The notes under the pieces were generated by a model. It had not been told where the DNA came from. It made no database searches and saw only the letters and a list, made by a program, of their open reading frames with translations. A DNA stretch of 64,000 bases from Gnetum montanum (lineage: Eukaryota; Streptophyta; Gnetopsida; Gnetales; Gnetaceae): NCBI GenBank assembly GCA_015680685.1, contig MNCI01030115.1, positions 420,663-484,662 on the forward strand, read 5' to 3'. Made by a program: the position numbers and the translations under genes. How positions within the stretch are numbered: the first letter of the stretch is position 1; every line of letters starts with the position of its first letter. Below, one piece after another: positions 23,691 to 35,400 of this stretch.

Positions 23691-24340
23691 AAACAAATGC
23701 TCAAACAAAAGAACACAACCATGAGCTTGTATGATTTGGTCATTGGCTCATCGTGAAGCCTTAGCGCAAATGTTAGCATCCATTCCTATTACAGAGGACA
23801 TCCTTGCTAACATGGAATCCATCCATGCAACGATTTCACAACACACACCACAAGGATTGGGTTCAAACACCTTAGCCTTTCGTGATGATGCAGTTAAACG
23901 TAACCCTGAACGAGGAGATGTCACAGCAGCTCCATTATCAATTAGTGTACATGTTGGGCAATGTACCATTCACAGAGTGCACGTTGATGATAGTGCGGCA
24001 ACAAACATAGTTCTATACTCCGTCATCGATAAACTAGGCATGGTAGATGAGATCATGCCAACAGAAACCACGTGTCTAAAATCCTTCAATGGATCATGTG
24101 TCACAGTCAAGGGCACAATCAACTTAGCCTTTGTGGAAGGTGAACAATTCCCCACCAGCGCGGAGTTCACTGTCATAGAAGAGATGCCTAGTTTCAACAT
24201 GATTCTTGGCAGACCATGGCTAGCATAACAACAAGTTGTTTCCTCACCGATACATCAAGAAATCCACCTTCCATACGAAGGTGGACAAGCCATTATACAT
24301 GGAGACAAAACTCCTTTTCAAGCTGACCACAACATAGACA
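23691..24340 (+). pseudogene. pro: Aspartic protease region of element B
   Basis: The best frame is 23731-24228. The active-site region reads VHVDDSAATNIV (about 23978-24013); the usual D-[ST]-G-A triad of retroviral-type proteases is DDSAA here, and element A has DDGAA. Downstream FNMILGRPWLA is the conserved flap-to-helix block. A frameshift near 23735-23755 separates it from gag, and TAA follows GRPWLA at 24226. It would cut gag. The sequence breaks off into hairpin array B1 with no pol behind it. Confidence 0.85.
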
Positions 24341-24610
24341 TGTCACAGGTCTTGAAAGAGAAGCCTCTTGAAGCAACACCCACAACAACAAACACAACAC
24401 CTAGAGCTAAAATGCCCGTTCAAGGGGTAAAAATTGAAAGCCTCCCAGAGCAAACTAGCATGCCTCTTAGACCATGTCCGACTAAGAAACAACCGCATAG
24501 TCAAGACTTCCCTGCGGCCAAGGACACGTCTAATCCCCGTCCACTCTTCACCTTTGTTCATTGTGCATACGTCACCTTAGTTGGCATTGTACTAGCTTAT
24601 GCGCTCACAT

Positions 24611-24664
24611 GTGGCCCGAAAAGGCCTTAAACTAGGACACGTGGCCCGAAAAGGCCTTAAACTA
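24611..24664 (+). repeat. Hairpin array B1
   Basis: Two units with stem GGCC-cgaaaa-GGCC (24613-24626 and 24642-24655), each followed by TTAAACTA. It corresponds to array A1 (32067-32265), which has GGCC-cgaaat-GGCC. About 100 bp further is an acceptor-like TTTGTTTACAG (24752-24762) resembling the one before pol in A. Confidence 0.85.
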
Positions 24665-24793
24665 CCACCTTTTCACATTATTTTCCATTCACTTGTGCAT
24701 TTCAATTCATGTTTTCTGCAGTGGCTATTTAACATTGTTTTCTCTAGTTGCTTTTGTTTACAGGATCGTACAGATGCACATTCATGCACTCTG

Positions 24794-25064
24794 ATAGTCC
24801 TGACATCATGACTTAAAATTGATACCACAGAATGTCTTGGTGTCATGACGGTAAACCGACACCACAGAGCTCTATCCGACATGACACTAAACTATCACAC
24901 TCATTCACCAGAGTCTGCTAAGACTATAAACTAGCTTGCCTCCTCATAGTCCTCCATGACTATAAACTAGCATCGTGCCATCCGCTACGACGATAAATTG
25001 GCAACATCCAACGGGTTACAACGTAAAACTAACCCATGATAGTCTGCTAAGACTATAAATTGAC
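24794..25064 (+). repeat. Hairpin array B3
   Basis: About eight units, including ATAGTC-ctccat-GACTAT (24946-24963) and ATAGTC-tgctaa-GACTAT near 25039. It matches array A3, even in the ACCACAG spacers and the CCAACGGGTTA unit. In A the pol gene lies between the equivalents of B1 and B3. An acceptor-like TTTGCAG follows at 25270-25276. Confidence 0.85.
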
Positions 25065-25076
25065 CAGATCATTTCC

Positions 25077-26150
25077 AGCACATTCATCTGCTACTGTAAT
25101 TCATACCATGCCTGCTGCATCATTCATCACACTGGCTTTGACAACACTATTGCTACTCATTCTGTTTGCCTAAGTTTCACATGGCATCTCCATTTGCATC
25201 AGTCACATTCATGCCTAAAGTGTTTGCTAACTCATTCACTTGTGGTTTTCTTGTCTTCTTGGAGTTATGTTTGCAGGATGACACCCAGTGGTGCTCGTAC
25301 ATCGATACACTTCATCACGGTGACAAGGTGCCACATTGTTTCTGATGCATGCAACCATGTTAATCAATCTGTTCAAAAGTACATTCCCTGTTCCCAATAC
25401 ATTCTCCATTCCCCCAAACACTCTTATTCCTGTTCCTACCCAGTTACAATTCCCGGTACAACCCAAAACTTTGAGCCTATTGTTACATGCTATGGCACTC
25501 TCAAGCAACTGCAACACACAATATGGCACATGAGCATGAGTGCAAAATTGAAAGAAAGCTCTTTCCAAAAAACAAAGAAAAAAAATGAAAAATAAGAAAA
25601 AAAAAGAGAGAAAGAAAAAGAAAATAGAAAAGAGAAAAGAACAAAATGAACCACAAGACCCTTGGCACTTCCCATAAGCCTCAGGTGGGAAGGCAGTTGT
25701 CTTGGAAACAAACACTCATGTCTCAAAAGTTCAAGTAACATCTCATTGCGCAGCTTTGACTCTCCACCAACAAGTTTTCTTTAACACCAAATAAGGGGCA
25801 TGTTCCTCTAGAGAATGCAACCCACCATCACATGGCCAACAAGTTCTCTCACACACTAAACAAGAGTCTCGTTCCTCCAAAGGACGATTTTAGCCTTGCA
25901 CAAGAACGACATGATTTGTTTGCATAAGATGAAAATTCCTCTCCCACACCAGCACAATCCCTTAATCAGTTCCCATCCCATAATTTCCATCTCCCAATCC
26001 AACTACAAGCTTCATTTCCCAATCCTAGGTACTTTTGAACACAGTGCAATGACATCTGGCCAATTGCCAAAGGACAATGTTTCTACCAAGTTTTCTTGTG
26101 GTGTTTTGTACTTCTTTGTCGATGCTCTCGGGTCAATTCCTCTAGACATC
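25077..26150 (+). other. 3' untranslated part of element B
   Basis: No gene seen. It holds a 74-base purine-only-like tract (about 25567-25640, runs of A with G) and a block shared with A and C before the polypurine tract. One copy of GGGAAGGCAGTTGTCT (25687-25702) matches the 27-bp unit tripled in A. Confidence 0.55.
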
Positions 26151-26166
26151 AACAAAGAGGGGCCAA
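26151..26166 (+). other. Polypurine tract of element B
   Basis: AACAAAGAGGGGCCAA directly before the 3' LTR, identical to A's. Confidence 0.85.
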
Positions 26167-26760
26167 TGAAACACCACAAAAATTGTGGCTAACACTTGAA
26201 GACAGAAATTAAGCTAAGTCATGTTGGTCCTCAGCATGACCAAGCTTAAAAGCCTCAAAAATAGTATCAAACTAAGTCAAAGCAAGCAAGTAAAAGTTCC
26301 CTGGGACCCACAGAAGACTACGATGACATCTGGCATCAAACTTGGCAAATCTTGAGCTCAAAATACTTTGTTTTCACCAAGTATGCATCCTGTATGCTGG
26401 CCTACACATGCCTAGCGTAAGGCCTAGCGTACAGCAACTTTCAGGGCTCAAAAACTCATCAAAACATGCTAAACTGGAGTGTCTAGACCCCCCAGAACCT
26501 TCCCCAAGGTTCCCAGTAGGTCTCAGGCACTTGAAAATCGAATTTTGGGCTCCGAATGATGGTTGTTAATTCCTGTATGCCCAGCATAGACGCCAAGGTG
26601 CAGCCAGCGTAGACAGACTTTTGGGCCCCAGAAATGCATCAAAACGTGCCAGAATCGAGTGTTCAGACCCCTCAAGACCTTCCCCAAGGGTCCCCAGTAG
26701 GTCGCAGGCACTTGAAAATCAAATTTTGGGCTCCAAATGATGGCCTTTCATTCCTATATG

Positions 26761-26980
26761 CCTCAGCGTATGCTACAATGCCCCAACGTATGCTACAGTG
26801 CCTCAGCGTATTCTACAGTGCCTCAGCATATGCTACAGTGCCTCAGCGTATGCTACAGTGCCCCAGCATATGCTATAGTACCTCAGCGTATGCTACAGTG
26901 CCCTAGCGTATGCTACAGTTCCTCAGCGTATGCTACAGTGCCTCAGCGTATGCTACAGTGCCCCAACGTATGCTATAGTG
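26761..26980 (+). repeat. Tandem array, eleven 20-bp units, in 3' LTR B
   Basis: The same 20-mer as at 19302-19501 with one more copy and different point changes per unit, showing change after insertion or during copying. Confidence 0.95.
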
Positions 26981-27147
26981 CCCCAGCATCCATCAGCGTA
27001 TACACCCCAACGTATACGCCCAATGTCCACCCAAGTTCACACACCCAGCAAGTCCAGCGTATTCGCCCAGCGTATACGCCGACCTGATGTAGCGTCTACG
27101 CCCAGCGTATACCATATTTCTAAATTGTATGCACCCGGTCGACACGC

Positions 27148-27153
27148 CACGTG
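27148..27153 (+). promoter_or_regulatory. G-box upstream of TATA in 3' LTR B
   Basis: CACGTG in GCCACGTGTCTCCCA, 34 bp before the TATA start. The same block is in 3' LTR A (42984-42989). G-boxes bind bZIP and bHLH factors in plants; use here is inferred. Confidence 0.45.
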
Positions 27154-27953
27154 TCTCCCAACCCAATTTTCCTGGTAAACCCTCCCCTATAAAAAGCTCA
27201 GTTTTTCGCGTATTCAAGGGGGGCAAAAATTTACCAGAGCAGACCCAAGAGCAATTACGCTGACAACCAGAGCCTAAAACCTCTTACGCTAGAAGTCCTG
27301 TGTGCCAAGCACAGTCTTTATGCTTCGCCTACCGTGCAAACCAGCAGCATCCCTGCACCCATTGGGGCTTTACGTTCGCCTTGTGTTCAGTCACAATTGC
27401 GTTAGACCGGTGCACTACATTTCCATTTCATAATACAGTTTACAGTTTACAATTTACAGTTTACGCTGATTTCTTGCATGTGTTTCTGCTTACGCCCGCT
27501 CACATTTACACTCTGATTATGCCACCTACGCTTTGTTTACACTTTACGTTGTTGGCATCCTGTTTACGCTTTACGCCTAGTTTACGCCCTGTTACGCTGT
27601 GCACTCGGGTTCATGCCCTGTTTACGCTGTGTTCAGGTTTACGCTTAGTTTACGCTGCGTATATCAGATTTTGCTGTTTATGTTGTTACGCCATTTACAT
27701 TTTGCTTACGCCCTATTTTCACTGTTCACTCCGTTTTATGCCCGCTACACCGTTTACGCATAACCCAGTGTATAACACTTCGGTGACGCTTGGGGAAATC
27801 CTTGTCTGATCTGCGTGCGGACCACTCAAGGTACTCTACCTTCATGCATTCCAGCTCGCCCTCAGGCAAAGGTAGGGTCATTTGTGCTCGCCCTGCGATC
27901 CCACGGTCTCTGTTTTTCCTTCTAGCTGGGGACCGACGATTTCAGGCGGTACA

Positions 27954-27958
27954 GCCAC
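27954..27958 (+). repeat. Target-site duplication of element B, right copy
   Basis: GCCAC, identical to 18716-18720. Confidence 0.93.
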
Positions 27959-30890
27959 CATGGACCTCACCACCATCCAACAGCCTGTGCCACAATACCT
28001 GGGAGCGCAGCCCATAGTGGGGGCCCTGCCTGTCTCTAAGGTTACAGGGGAGAGACCCAGCCTTTAACATCATCACCAAGGACTAGTACAACTTTATCTG
28101 TATCAAGATACAAGCTGACCTGGCTGTTGATTAGGTTGAACTTGAGGTAAAGAGGTAGTTTGAGCTGTATTACAGGGGGGGATGAGAGTTCATTCCTACC
28201 CCATACGATGTAATTCCCATTCCTGAGCAATACTCAGAACTCATCACACAACTCCTCCTACACAGGAGTCAATCATTGGACTAGCCTGCACTGGAACCTC
28301 AACTCGAAGATGAGGACGAGTTCGTCGCTCACTCCGAACAAGGGGAGTCATATCATACCTTAAGCCCGCAAGCGCAAGTTAATCCTGTTTTTCATCTGGG
28401 CATGGGGGAGATCATGCCTTTACAACACCTCAGGCTCGCCCACACTCAACCGCCACCACCAGAAACAGCAGCATTAATCCATGTCCCTCTTCCGGGTGAT
28501 TCCCAACCCAACACCTTCTTGCTCGTCATCATCCCTACTACCGCTGCGGGCCCATCTTCACAAGTGCTGCCACCTTTCAATAACCTGGGGGCAACACTCC
28601 CACCAAGGGTGATGGGGATGCCACACATGATTCCAGCATCCACATTCGCCCATTTCATACCACACATCCCTGCACATACAACTCCCCAAACAGCTGTGAC
28701 CCAACAGGGACTCCCCGCCCATAACGTGGCGAGGCAATGGTCGGCAAGGGGAGCGCCGTTGCACCAAGTCCCCCATCACCACGCACCACCCCACATAGTC
28801 CCACAAGCCAATGTGCCCCAAGCACAACTCCAGCTGCAGCAACAGCAACAACAACATTTTCCCTACAATGTGTCATCCCTAGCACCGCCCACTGTGAATT
28901 TTTTGCAAACCCAACCACCGACCGTGCAACTGTCAGCCCTTCAACCTAACACACAACAATCTAGTTTGTATAGTATACCGCAACCCCAAGCCGCCACATC
29001 ACCGAGTGCCCAAGATTAGGCGGACGCCAAAAAAATAATGCAAGAGCTTACTTAAGAGGTAAAACTCCTCAAAACGGCTGCTGAGGGAGAGTTAAAAGTA
29101 GTGGATTTCTACAACGATGACCCTATCAGCTCTTCAGTCCCACCTCTAACTTTGCCTAAGGGTGTCTTCCTACCAATGTTAACTAAGTACAACAGGGAGA
29201 CCGATCCCAATGCACACCTTATAACATTCCGGCTAGAATGCGCGCTACTTCAGGCTTGGCCCCACACCATCCTCCGAGTATTTTCCATGTCCCTCACGGG
29301 GAGAGCACTCAACTGGTACCGGGCCCTACCCAGGAACTCTATTTTCTCTTTGGATGATCTTTTACGCCAGGTTGTGACCCGGTTCAAGTACAACTTGAAA
29401 CTCGAGGCCACGCTGGATAGCCTCATGTAGATCAAGCAAGCACCGCTTGAACCTGCACAGAAATTTATTCAGAGATGGAGTGCGGCTGTCAACGAGCTGC
29501 ACGAACCAATCTCTCTAACCTATTTGCTTATAATTCTGAAGGGGGCTGTCAATGATTTCTTTAAGTCCAAACTTTAATACCTTAATGCGCGTGATATTAA
29601 TCAGGCATTTTTATAGATCAGAAACATAGAGGAAGCGGCTCAAAAAAACCATGACCTGGCGTACTCGGCCTTCAAAAATCAACATACTAAAAAGGATAAA
29701 AAGAAGGCCAAGACAACTATAGCAGCGATAGCAACAGCCCAACAAACTAACACCACACACCAACAGAAACCACCTACAGCCGCTACTAACTACTATAAAC
29801 TGGCCCCCACAACAGCCCTAGAGTCATCATCATCACAGGATCCAACAAACCGTACGCGCAATTTTGAGAGGAAAGAACCCTCTCAATACACGCCTCTGCC
29901 GATGAAAGCATCCCAGCTCTTTGATCAACTTATGAAGGTTGGATTGATGAAACATAAGCAGCTATCCCCAGCGGCCATCCAAAGACATGACCGGTTCTGT
30001 CAACTCATATAGAACCCAAGCCTAGCAACGCCAAATGAGCCGCCTGTACCCAAAGGTTTTAGGATGGATCGCTTCTGCGACTACCATCAATGTAATGGGC
30101 ACGGAACATATTACTGATTCACTTTGAAGCAAGACATCTAGCGGATGATTGATGATGGCCAGATCACTTTTGACGAGGCCAACCCAGTCCAACCGCAAAA
30201 TCAGGCGATGGGGGTGTATAAAGATCCCCTAAATACTAAAGAGGCTCCGTACGTGATCAACATGATCTATTTTGATGAGGACTCCAAAGACATTAACACC
30301 ATCTATACTCAAAATAAACCCAAAACATCTAATAGGCCCTTCGTAGTGTAGATTCCTCCCGTTGTACCTGCATCCACACCTCAACCTCCGTGTACCCCCC
30401 AGTAGCCCTATGTCGTCCGCATACCTCCAACTGCATCCGCTTCCGCAAAGCCACCACCCCATACTTGACCTGCTCCCTTCGTAGTCTAAGTACCACCCTC
30501 CATTGCAACAGTGGAGGTCCAACCTCCACCGAAACCATCCCCGAACGTTGTTAGGACACCTGAAAATTCCAATAATGAACAAACCTCTACCTCACAAGCG
30601 TAAGGCAAACCTCGCCCCTACATCATTATGGCTCCTGGCCCGCCTACAGCTCAAACAACCCCAGCAGATCAACCGCAGTCCCGCCCGCTTCCATATGTGG
30701 TGCGCACCCCAAGGCAACCCGAAGTTGCAAAACCAGCTCCACCTCCATGCCGAGAATGCTTAGCTGATAGGCTTACACGGGAACGCATAGAGAAAGAGCG
30801 CCAACGGTTGGCTCTGGGGCCACCCAAACCCACTGCACTTAGCTCTATGCCTATGTCACAAACTAACAAACAATCAAAAACAGAAAATCA
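27959..30890 (+). pseudogene. gag: gag of element A, main part, decayed
   Basis: It resumes after nested B in the frame opened at 18674. The first piece stops at 28065-28067. Then come a Pro/Gln/His-rich stretch (28402-29019) and the capsid-like core (29101-29690: DFYNDDPISSSVPP, WPHTILRVFSMSL, NWYRALP, FIQRWSAAVNELHEP). A C-x2-H-type zinc motif lies near 30070-30118, where the final Cys codon is TGA. Last is a region (30330-30720) with five spaced P[FY]VV-type motifs followed by [IVT]P. Several stops are present (29428, 29575, 30010, 30114). It is homologous to B gag throughout. It would form particles and bind RNA. Confidence 0.88.
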
Positions 30891-32045
30891 AGGGGAACCG
30901 TCAAAGCCATACGAACTAGCCAAAACTACGACGATGAACCAGAACGATAGGCCGCAAAAACATGAAATAAAGCTATTGGGCCTAATGGACCCAGTCACCA
31001 CTGATAAAAGCGCCCCTAACAGCATAGACCTTACGACAGCCTTAACACAAGTCACACAAGCGTTGAAACAAAAGAACACTTCCTTATGCTTGTATGACTT
31101 GGTATTAACATCCCAGAATCATCGCAAAGCTCTCGTGCGCATGCTTTCATCAATCCTGGTCAGTGACGACTTGCCCCCCAACGAACTCGCCATCCATACG
31201 GTAATGTACCCATCTCACGGGGCCAGTCCTAAGCCCTTGACCTTCCAGGATGATAACATCAAGGTCGACAAAAAAATGGGCAAGACAACGACGATCCCTA
31301 TGTTCATAACTATACATGTAAACTAGTTCAAGATACATAGGGTCCACGTAGATGATGGGGCAGCTACCAACGTAGTACCATATCCTATCATCGAACAACT
31401 GGGGCTCACTGACCTAATCAAACCTACGACAACAACATGTTTAAAGTCCTTTAGCAGGTCATGCGTATTGGTCAAGGGCACAATAACCCTAGACTTTGTA
31501 GCAGGAGACTAGTTCCCCACATCCGCTGACTTCTTAGTTGTCAATGACATGCCAGGGTTCAACCTAATATTGGGAAGACCCTGGTTAGCCCAATTGAGAG
31601 CCGTGTCTTCCCCTATACATCAGGAGATTCACTTGCCCTATGAAGGCGGTGAAATCGTCATACATGGGGAAACAGTTACTCCCATCATTTCATCGCACAT
31701 AGACATGGACCAAGGCTCCGAAGTTGAACTCGACAAGCCTAGCCAAAAGGACCCAAACAAACCACCACTGGTGGATAGTCTATATTCAAACACAAGACAA
31801 GAGCCAAAAAATGAAACACCAGCGTTTAACACGGTACATAGGTTATCTCCTAAAGAAGCTAAAATAGAAGCGGTGACGGAAATCGAAACACCTGACAATG
31901 TAGATACAGAAAACACCTAATCAAATGTCTCCTGGACCGAATTGCCATTCAATGTGATTAGCGAAGGAGACGTTGAATATAAAATCATACCGACTAACAC
32001 CCCTCCCGACATAAAAATAAAGAAAATTAAAAAACAATTAAAATA
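30891..32045 (+). pseudogene. pro: Aspartic protease region of element A
   Basis: A helical linker (ALTQVTQALKQKN, YDLVL) leads to the active-site block VHVDDGAATNVVP at about 31340-31380, then FNLILGRPWLA at 31558-31590 and a conserved IHQEIHLPYEGG block. Stops at 31324 and 31510 break it. The tail (31600-31920) is Asp/Glu/Lys-rich with no known domain. It would release gag proteins. The region runs into hairpin array A1. Confidence 0.85.
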
Positions 32046-32066
32046 AAAACTACGCCCCCCCCCGCC

Positions 32067-32265
32067 AAGTCCGAAATGACGTTAAACTACCCTATGTCGG
32101 AAACGATGTTAAACTATCATGTCCGCAACGAAGTTAAACTAGCCACGGTCAGAGATGACCGGTCAACCGAGGCACTCACTCATTGCCTCTAAAACACCAC
32201 TTGTTTACGATGGGCTCGAAACGGCCTTAAACTACGCATAGGGGCCCGAAATGGCCTTAAACTAG
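32067..32265 (+). repeat. Hairpin array A1 between protease and antisense gene
   Basis: Five units with cores GTC-cgaaat-GAC, TGTC-ggaaac-GATG (paired through G-T wobbles), GTC-cgcaac-GAA, GGCT-cgaaac-GGCC (one T-G wobble) and GGCC-cgaaat-GGCC. Each is followed by TTAAACTA. It is placed just downstream of the protease. Confidence 0.85.
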
Positions 32266-32446
32266 TGCGTACATTATTTCCTTTTTACGTACCATTTATC
32301 ATCACTATCATGCCGTGTATACATCCAGATTGAAAATAAACAAAAAATATATTTTATTCATGCCACATTGTACAATGGTTCCTCTTTTGTTCAACATGTT
32401 TCAATTACAATTCCTGTATCAAACAGCAACAAAAAAACTAAAAACA

Positions 32447-35400
32447 CTAAGTGTCTGGGACAGGAGGATCATCTTCTTTAGATCCACCAGCGTCAGGGGC
32501 CCCTGCTCCACTGGGGCCCACCTCGTGAGCATCATCACCACCTTCATTCTGAAAATGCCAAAACAAAGAAAAAATAACAATAAACAACCAATATAAACAT
32601 AAGTCGGTGTTAAAATACTAAACATCATTCGATAAAATAACCTTCTAAGGACAAAACGCTTACCATAGGAGATCCCCCTAAGCCGAACTCAAGCCGACAG
32701 AGGATTTCTTCCTCTGAAACACTGGTCCAATCTATGCCATCCAAGCCTAAGTCAACATCAGCCAAAGTCTTGCCTTTGTCAACAGTTGACCAGGTAGGAC
32801 ATTTTAGAGGAAATTCACCTACCGACACCTCCCCAGAAGCCGTAGTAATTACCCTTGTAGGCGATTCCATTTCTACAGTTGTGTTTTTGGTAAATGTATC
32901 AAAGGCAGAATGCAAGCCTAAACCTTCCACAAACATCTCTAGCTGTCATTTTTCAATAGACACCTCCTTCAGCGATTTTTTGTATTGATGTTTATGATTT
33001 TTCTCATCTTGATCCCACTTGCGAACCTTGGAAGCAAAATCTTTCCAATCTTGATACTTGAGATTTAGGAGATCAATTTGTGCTTTGCGTTCCGCCATTC
33101 TCCGAGTCAGTGATGCATGACGATTCAACAGGTTCCAATACCTGGTGTATGTAACCTCGGACGTTCGCCAAGAATGATCTCCGCTTAATCTAGCAGCGGT
33201 GAATTTATACTGAGCCTTTAGATTGTCACGTTCTTCTGACAATTTGGATACTTCTTTTTCTTTCCTTTGCACCTACAACCACAACTGCTCGATGGAACGT
33301 CTACAAGTCCACAATGATTTAGCGTTATGCGCAAGGCTTTCTACAACTCCTTCATATACCGGCCTTGGCACCTGCTCCACCGCTGGGGAGAGTGTGATTA
33401 GGCTTTCCATGCTGACGCTCTCAGAGGGGTCCCATCTTAGTTTAGCGCCTACCCATGCAAAAAATATGCAAATGTCAAAACTATACAAACGAGACGTGAA
33501 GCTCCAAATCTTTAAGAAATTCATACCTATATCAGGATGGACTTCTTGGACGTGTTCGATGACTTCCTCAGCGATCCCATCCACAAAGTCCACCTTGGTA
33601 TTTCTGACCAAGTAAGCGGCTGAGGGGTACGGTGTGAAGTAACCTCAGCGGTCCTCTTTGGGGGAACTGTCTTCATAGGTACGTCCAACTGCACCGTCCT
33701 CGTCTCACTACCTTCATCTGAAAACCATGAAAAACACGAAAATAATAGACCATAGGAGAAGCAATTGATTTGGTAAACTAAGACGAACTAAAAGGGGGAA
33801 TACATACCTTGATCCTTATCATCTTCTGGGGGGTCATCTAAATCCAGGTCTCCCTGAAAAAATTTGCGGAGCGTTTGATTGATGCTACCTTGGTCATCTA
33901 GTGGCTCGGTTTCGGTAGTCTTTTCCGTTAACTGCTCTGTCCCTCCGCCTTGGCTTTTCTCTGGGCTTTCCTTTTCGCCATTTTTCTCTGTATTCATCTC
34001 CTCCTCCTCTATGATGGTCTCCAAGATCTGCTTCCTCACTACCTCAAACCAAAAACAACAATAACACATGAGCAATTATAGTAAAAATTACAAATAAACG
34101 AAAAAGATAAAATAATAAATAGATGAGCTTCACTTACCAGGTATCTTGAAGCGTATTCGCTTCACGCGCAGCTGGTTTATCTCAGTAACTTCCTCTATGG
34201 TGCGTTCGGGTCTTTTCAATTTTGACTTGGCTTTGCCAATAGTTTCTTTAATAACCTGCTCTGCTCGTCTGGTGGTCAAAGGAACATCATCTGGCTCCAA
34301 CCCTAGACTATCTCGTGTGTGGATGGAACCGCCAGATTATCCTCTTGTGATAACAGACACAGACTCATCGATACCTTTTGGGGCATCCTATGACTTGGTG
34401 GTTGCGAACAAGTGCTTAACCCATGGGTGGGATATTTGACCCCGGTCCCGTAGGACAAACTTGTTGTTCGCACGCACCACAAGAAACTTGGCAAAACGAC
34501 GAAGATAGTCGGCGAAGAAGGAAAAAGTGAAGTGCGATTGTGCTTTGATGTTTGAGTGCAACCGCACTATCTCTTTATGCAGTCCCGCCAATAAAAATTG
34601 AGCCCAGTTGTATCACAAGCCACTTTTCAAAATAGTCCGCATGATGCGTACCGCCTCCACCCCAAAAATCTGCACCTGAGAAAGAGTTTTGGGAAACACC
34701 CATGCTTGAAATAGGGAATACAGTTCATTCACCTCAACAACCTTTGCCTTCCCCTGCATTGGGAATCCCTTGGTGCTTTTTGTCATGCCAAGCCAAGACT
34801 CCAGTTCATGGATCGTTTGGAGCTCCTTGTGAGATGTGTCCAACACTACTAGTAGGCCATCTGTCGGCATGCCAAATAAGTTAGAAAAGAATATGGGAGA
34901 CAGATGAAACACCACCTTGACACCCTTAATCTGGGTGCTGTACTGAGAGACAGACTCATTGAAAGAGTCCATGATCCCTATCATTTCCTCGATTGAGACA
35001 TTAGGGCTTGGCATCATAAAAAGTTCTAGGAGGCCTGCATCGTCCAAGCAACGAGTGAGGGGTGGCGGAGCATGCTTACGTAGCCACTTCTGCACTTTTG
35101 CTACCTCCTCGAACTTCATTGACAAAGTTGTCTCGGTTTGGCCTGTCATCACAGGATCCCCACCAGAAGGTGCATCAACTATTAAAACAAGTTAAAAGAC
35201 CATATCAGCACAACCTCAAACAGTTGAACAAACACACTAATTCACTCAGGAAATGTTATCACTCACTGTTAGTGGCAGATTTGGAAGTGCTGCCAAAGCT
35301 ATGAGGAAAGACTGGCCCCTGATTTGTCCAGTCTTCATGGAGCCACCCACGAGCCTTACACATCGCAAACGCCCTAGAAAACTGATTATGGAAACGAACC

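Larger units (their letters stand above)
18721..27953 (+). mobile_element. Element B: gag-protease-only Tat relative nested in gag of A
   Basis: A 9,233-bp element with LTRs at 18721-20461 and 26167-27953 and the duplication GCCAC. Inside are primer site, leader with a 25-bp tandem repeat, gag, protease, hairpin arrays B1 and B3, and polypurine tract. There is no reverse transcriptase, RNase H, integrase or antisense gene, so it is non-autonomous and would need enzymes from a relative such as A. Its LTR ends, primer site and polypurine tract nearly match A's. The LTRs differ at about 8 positions in the first 245 bp by eye, fewer than in A, which fits its later arrival. Confidence 0.93.
26167..27953 (+). 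repeat. 3' LTR of element B
   Basis: 1,787 bp, slightly longer than the 5' copy, partly from an eleventh 20-bp unit (26761-26980). A G-box CACGTG is at 27148-27153 and TATA at 27188-27195. Confidence 0.93.

Noticed and set aside
25236-25715. 159-codon minus-strand frame with Phe-rich stretch
   Set aside because: Its length comes from the purine-rich tract at 25567-25640; no domain, and the opposite frame is open for the same reason.
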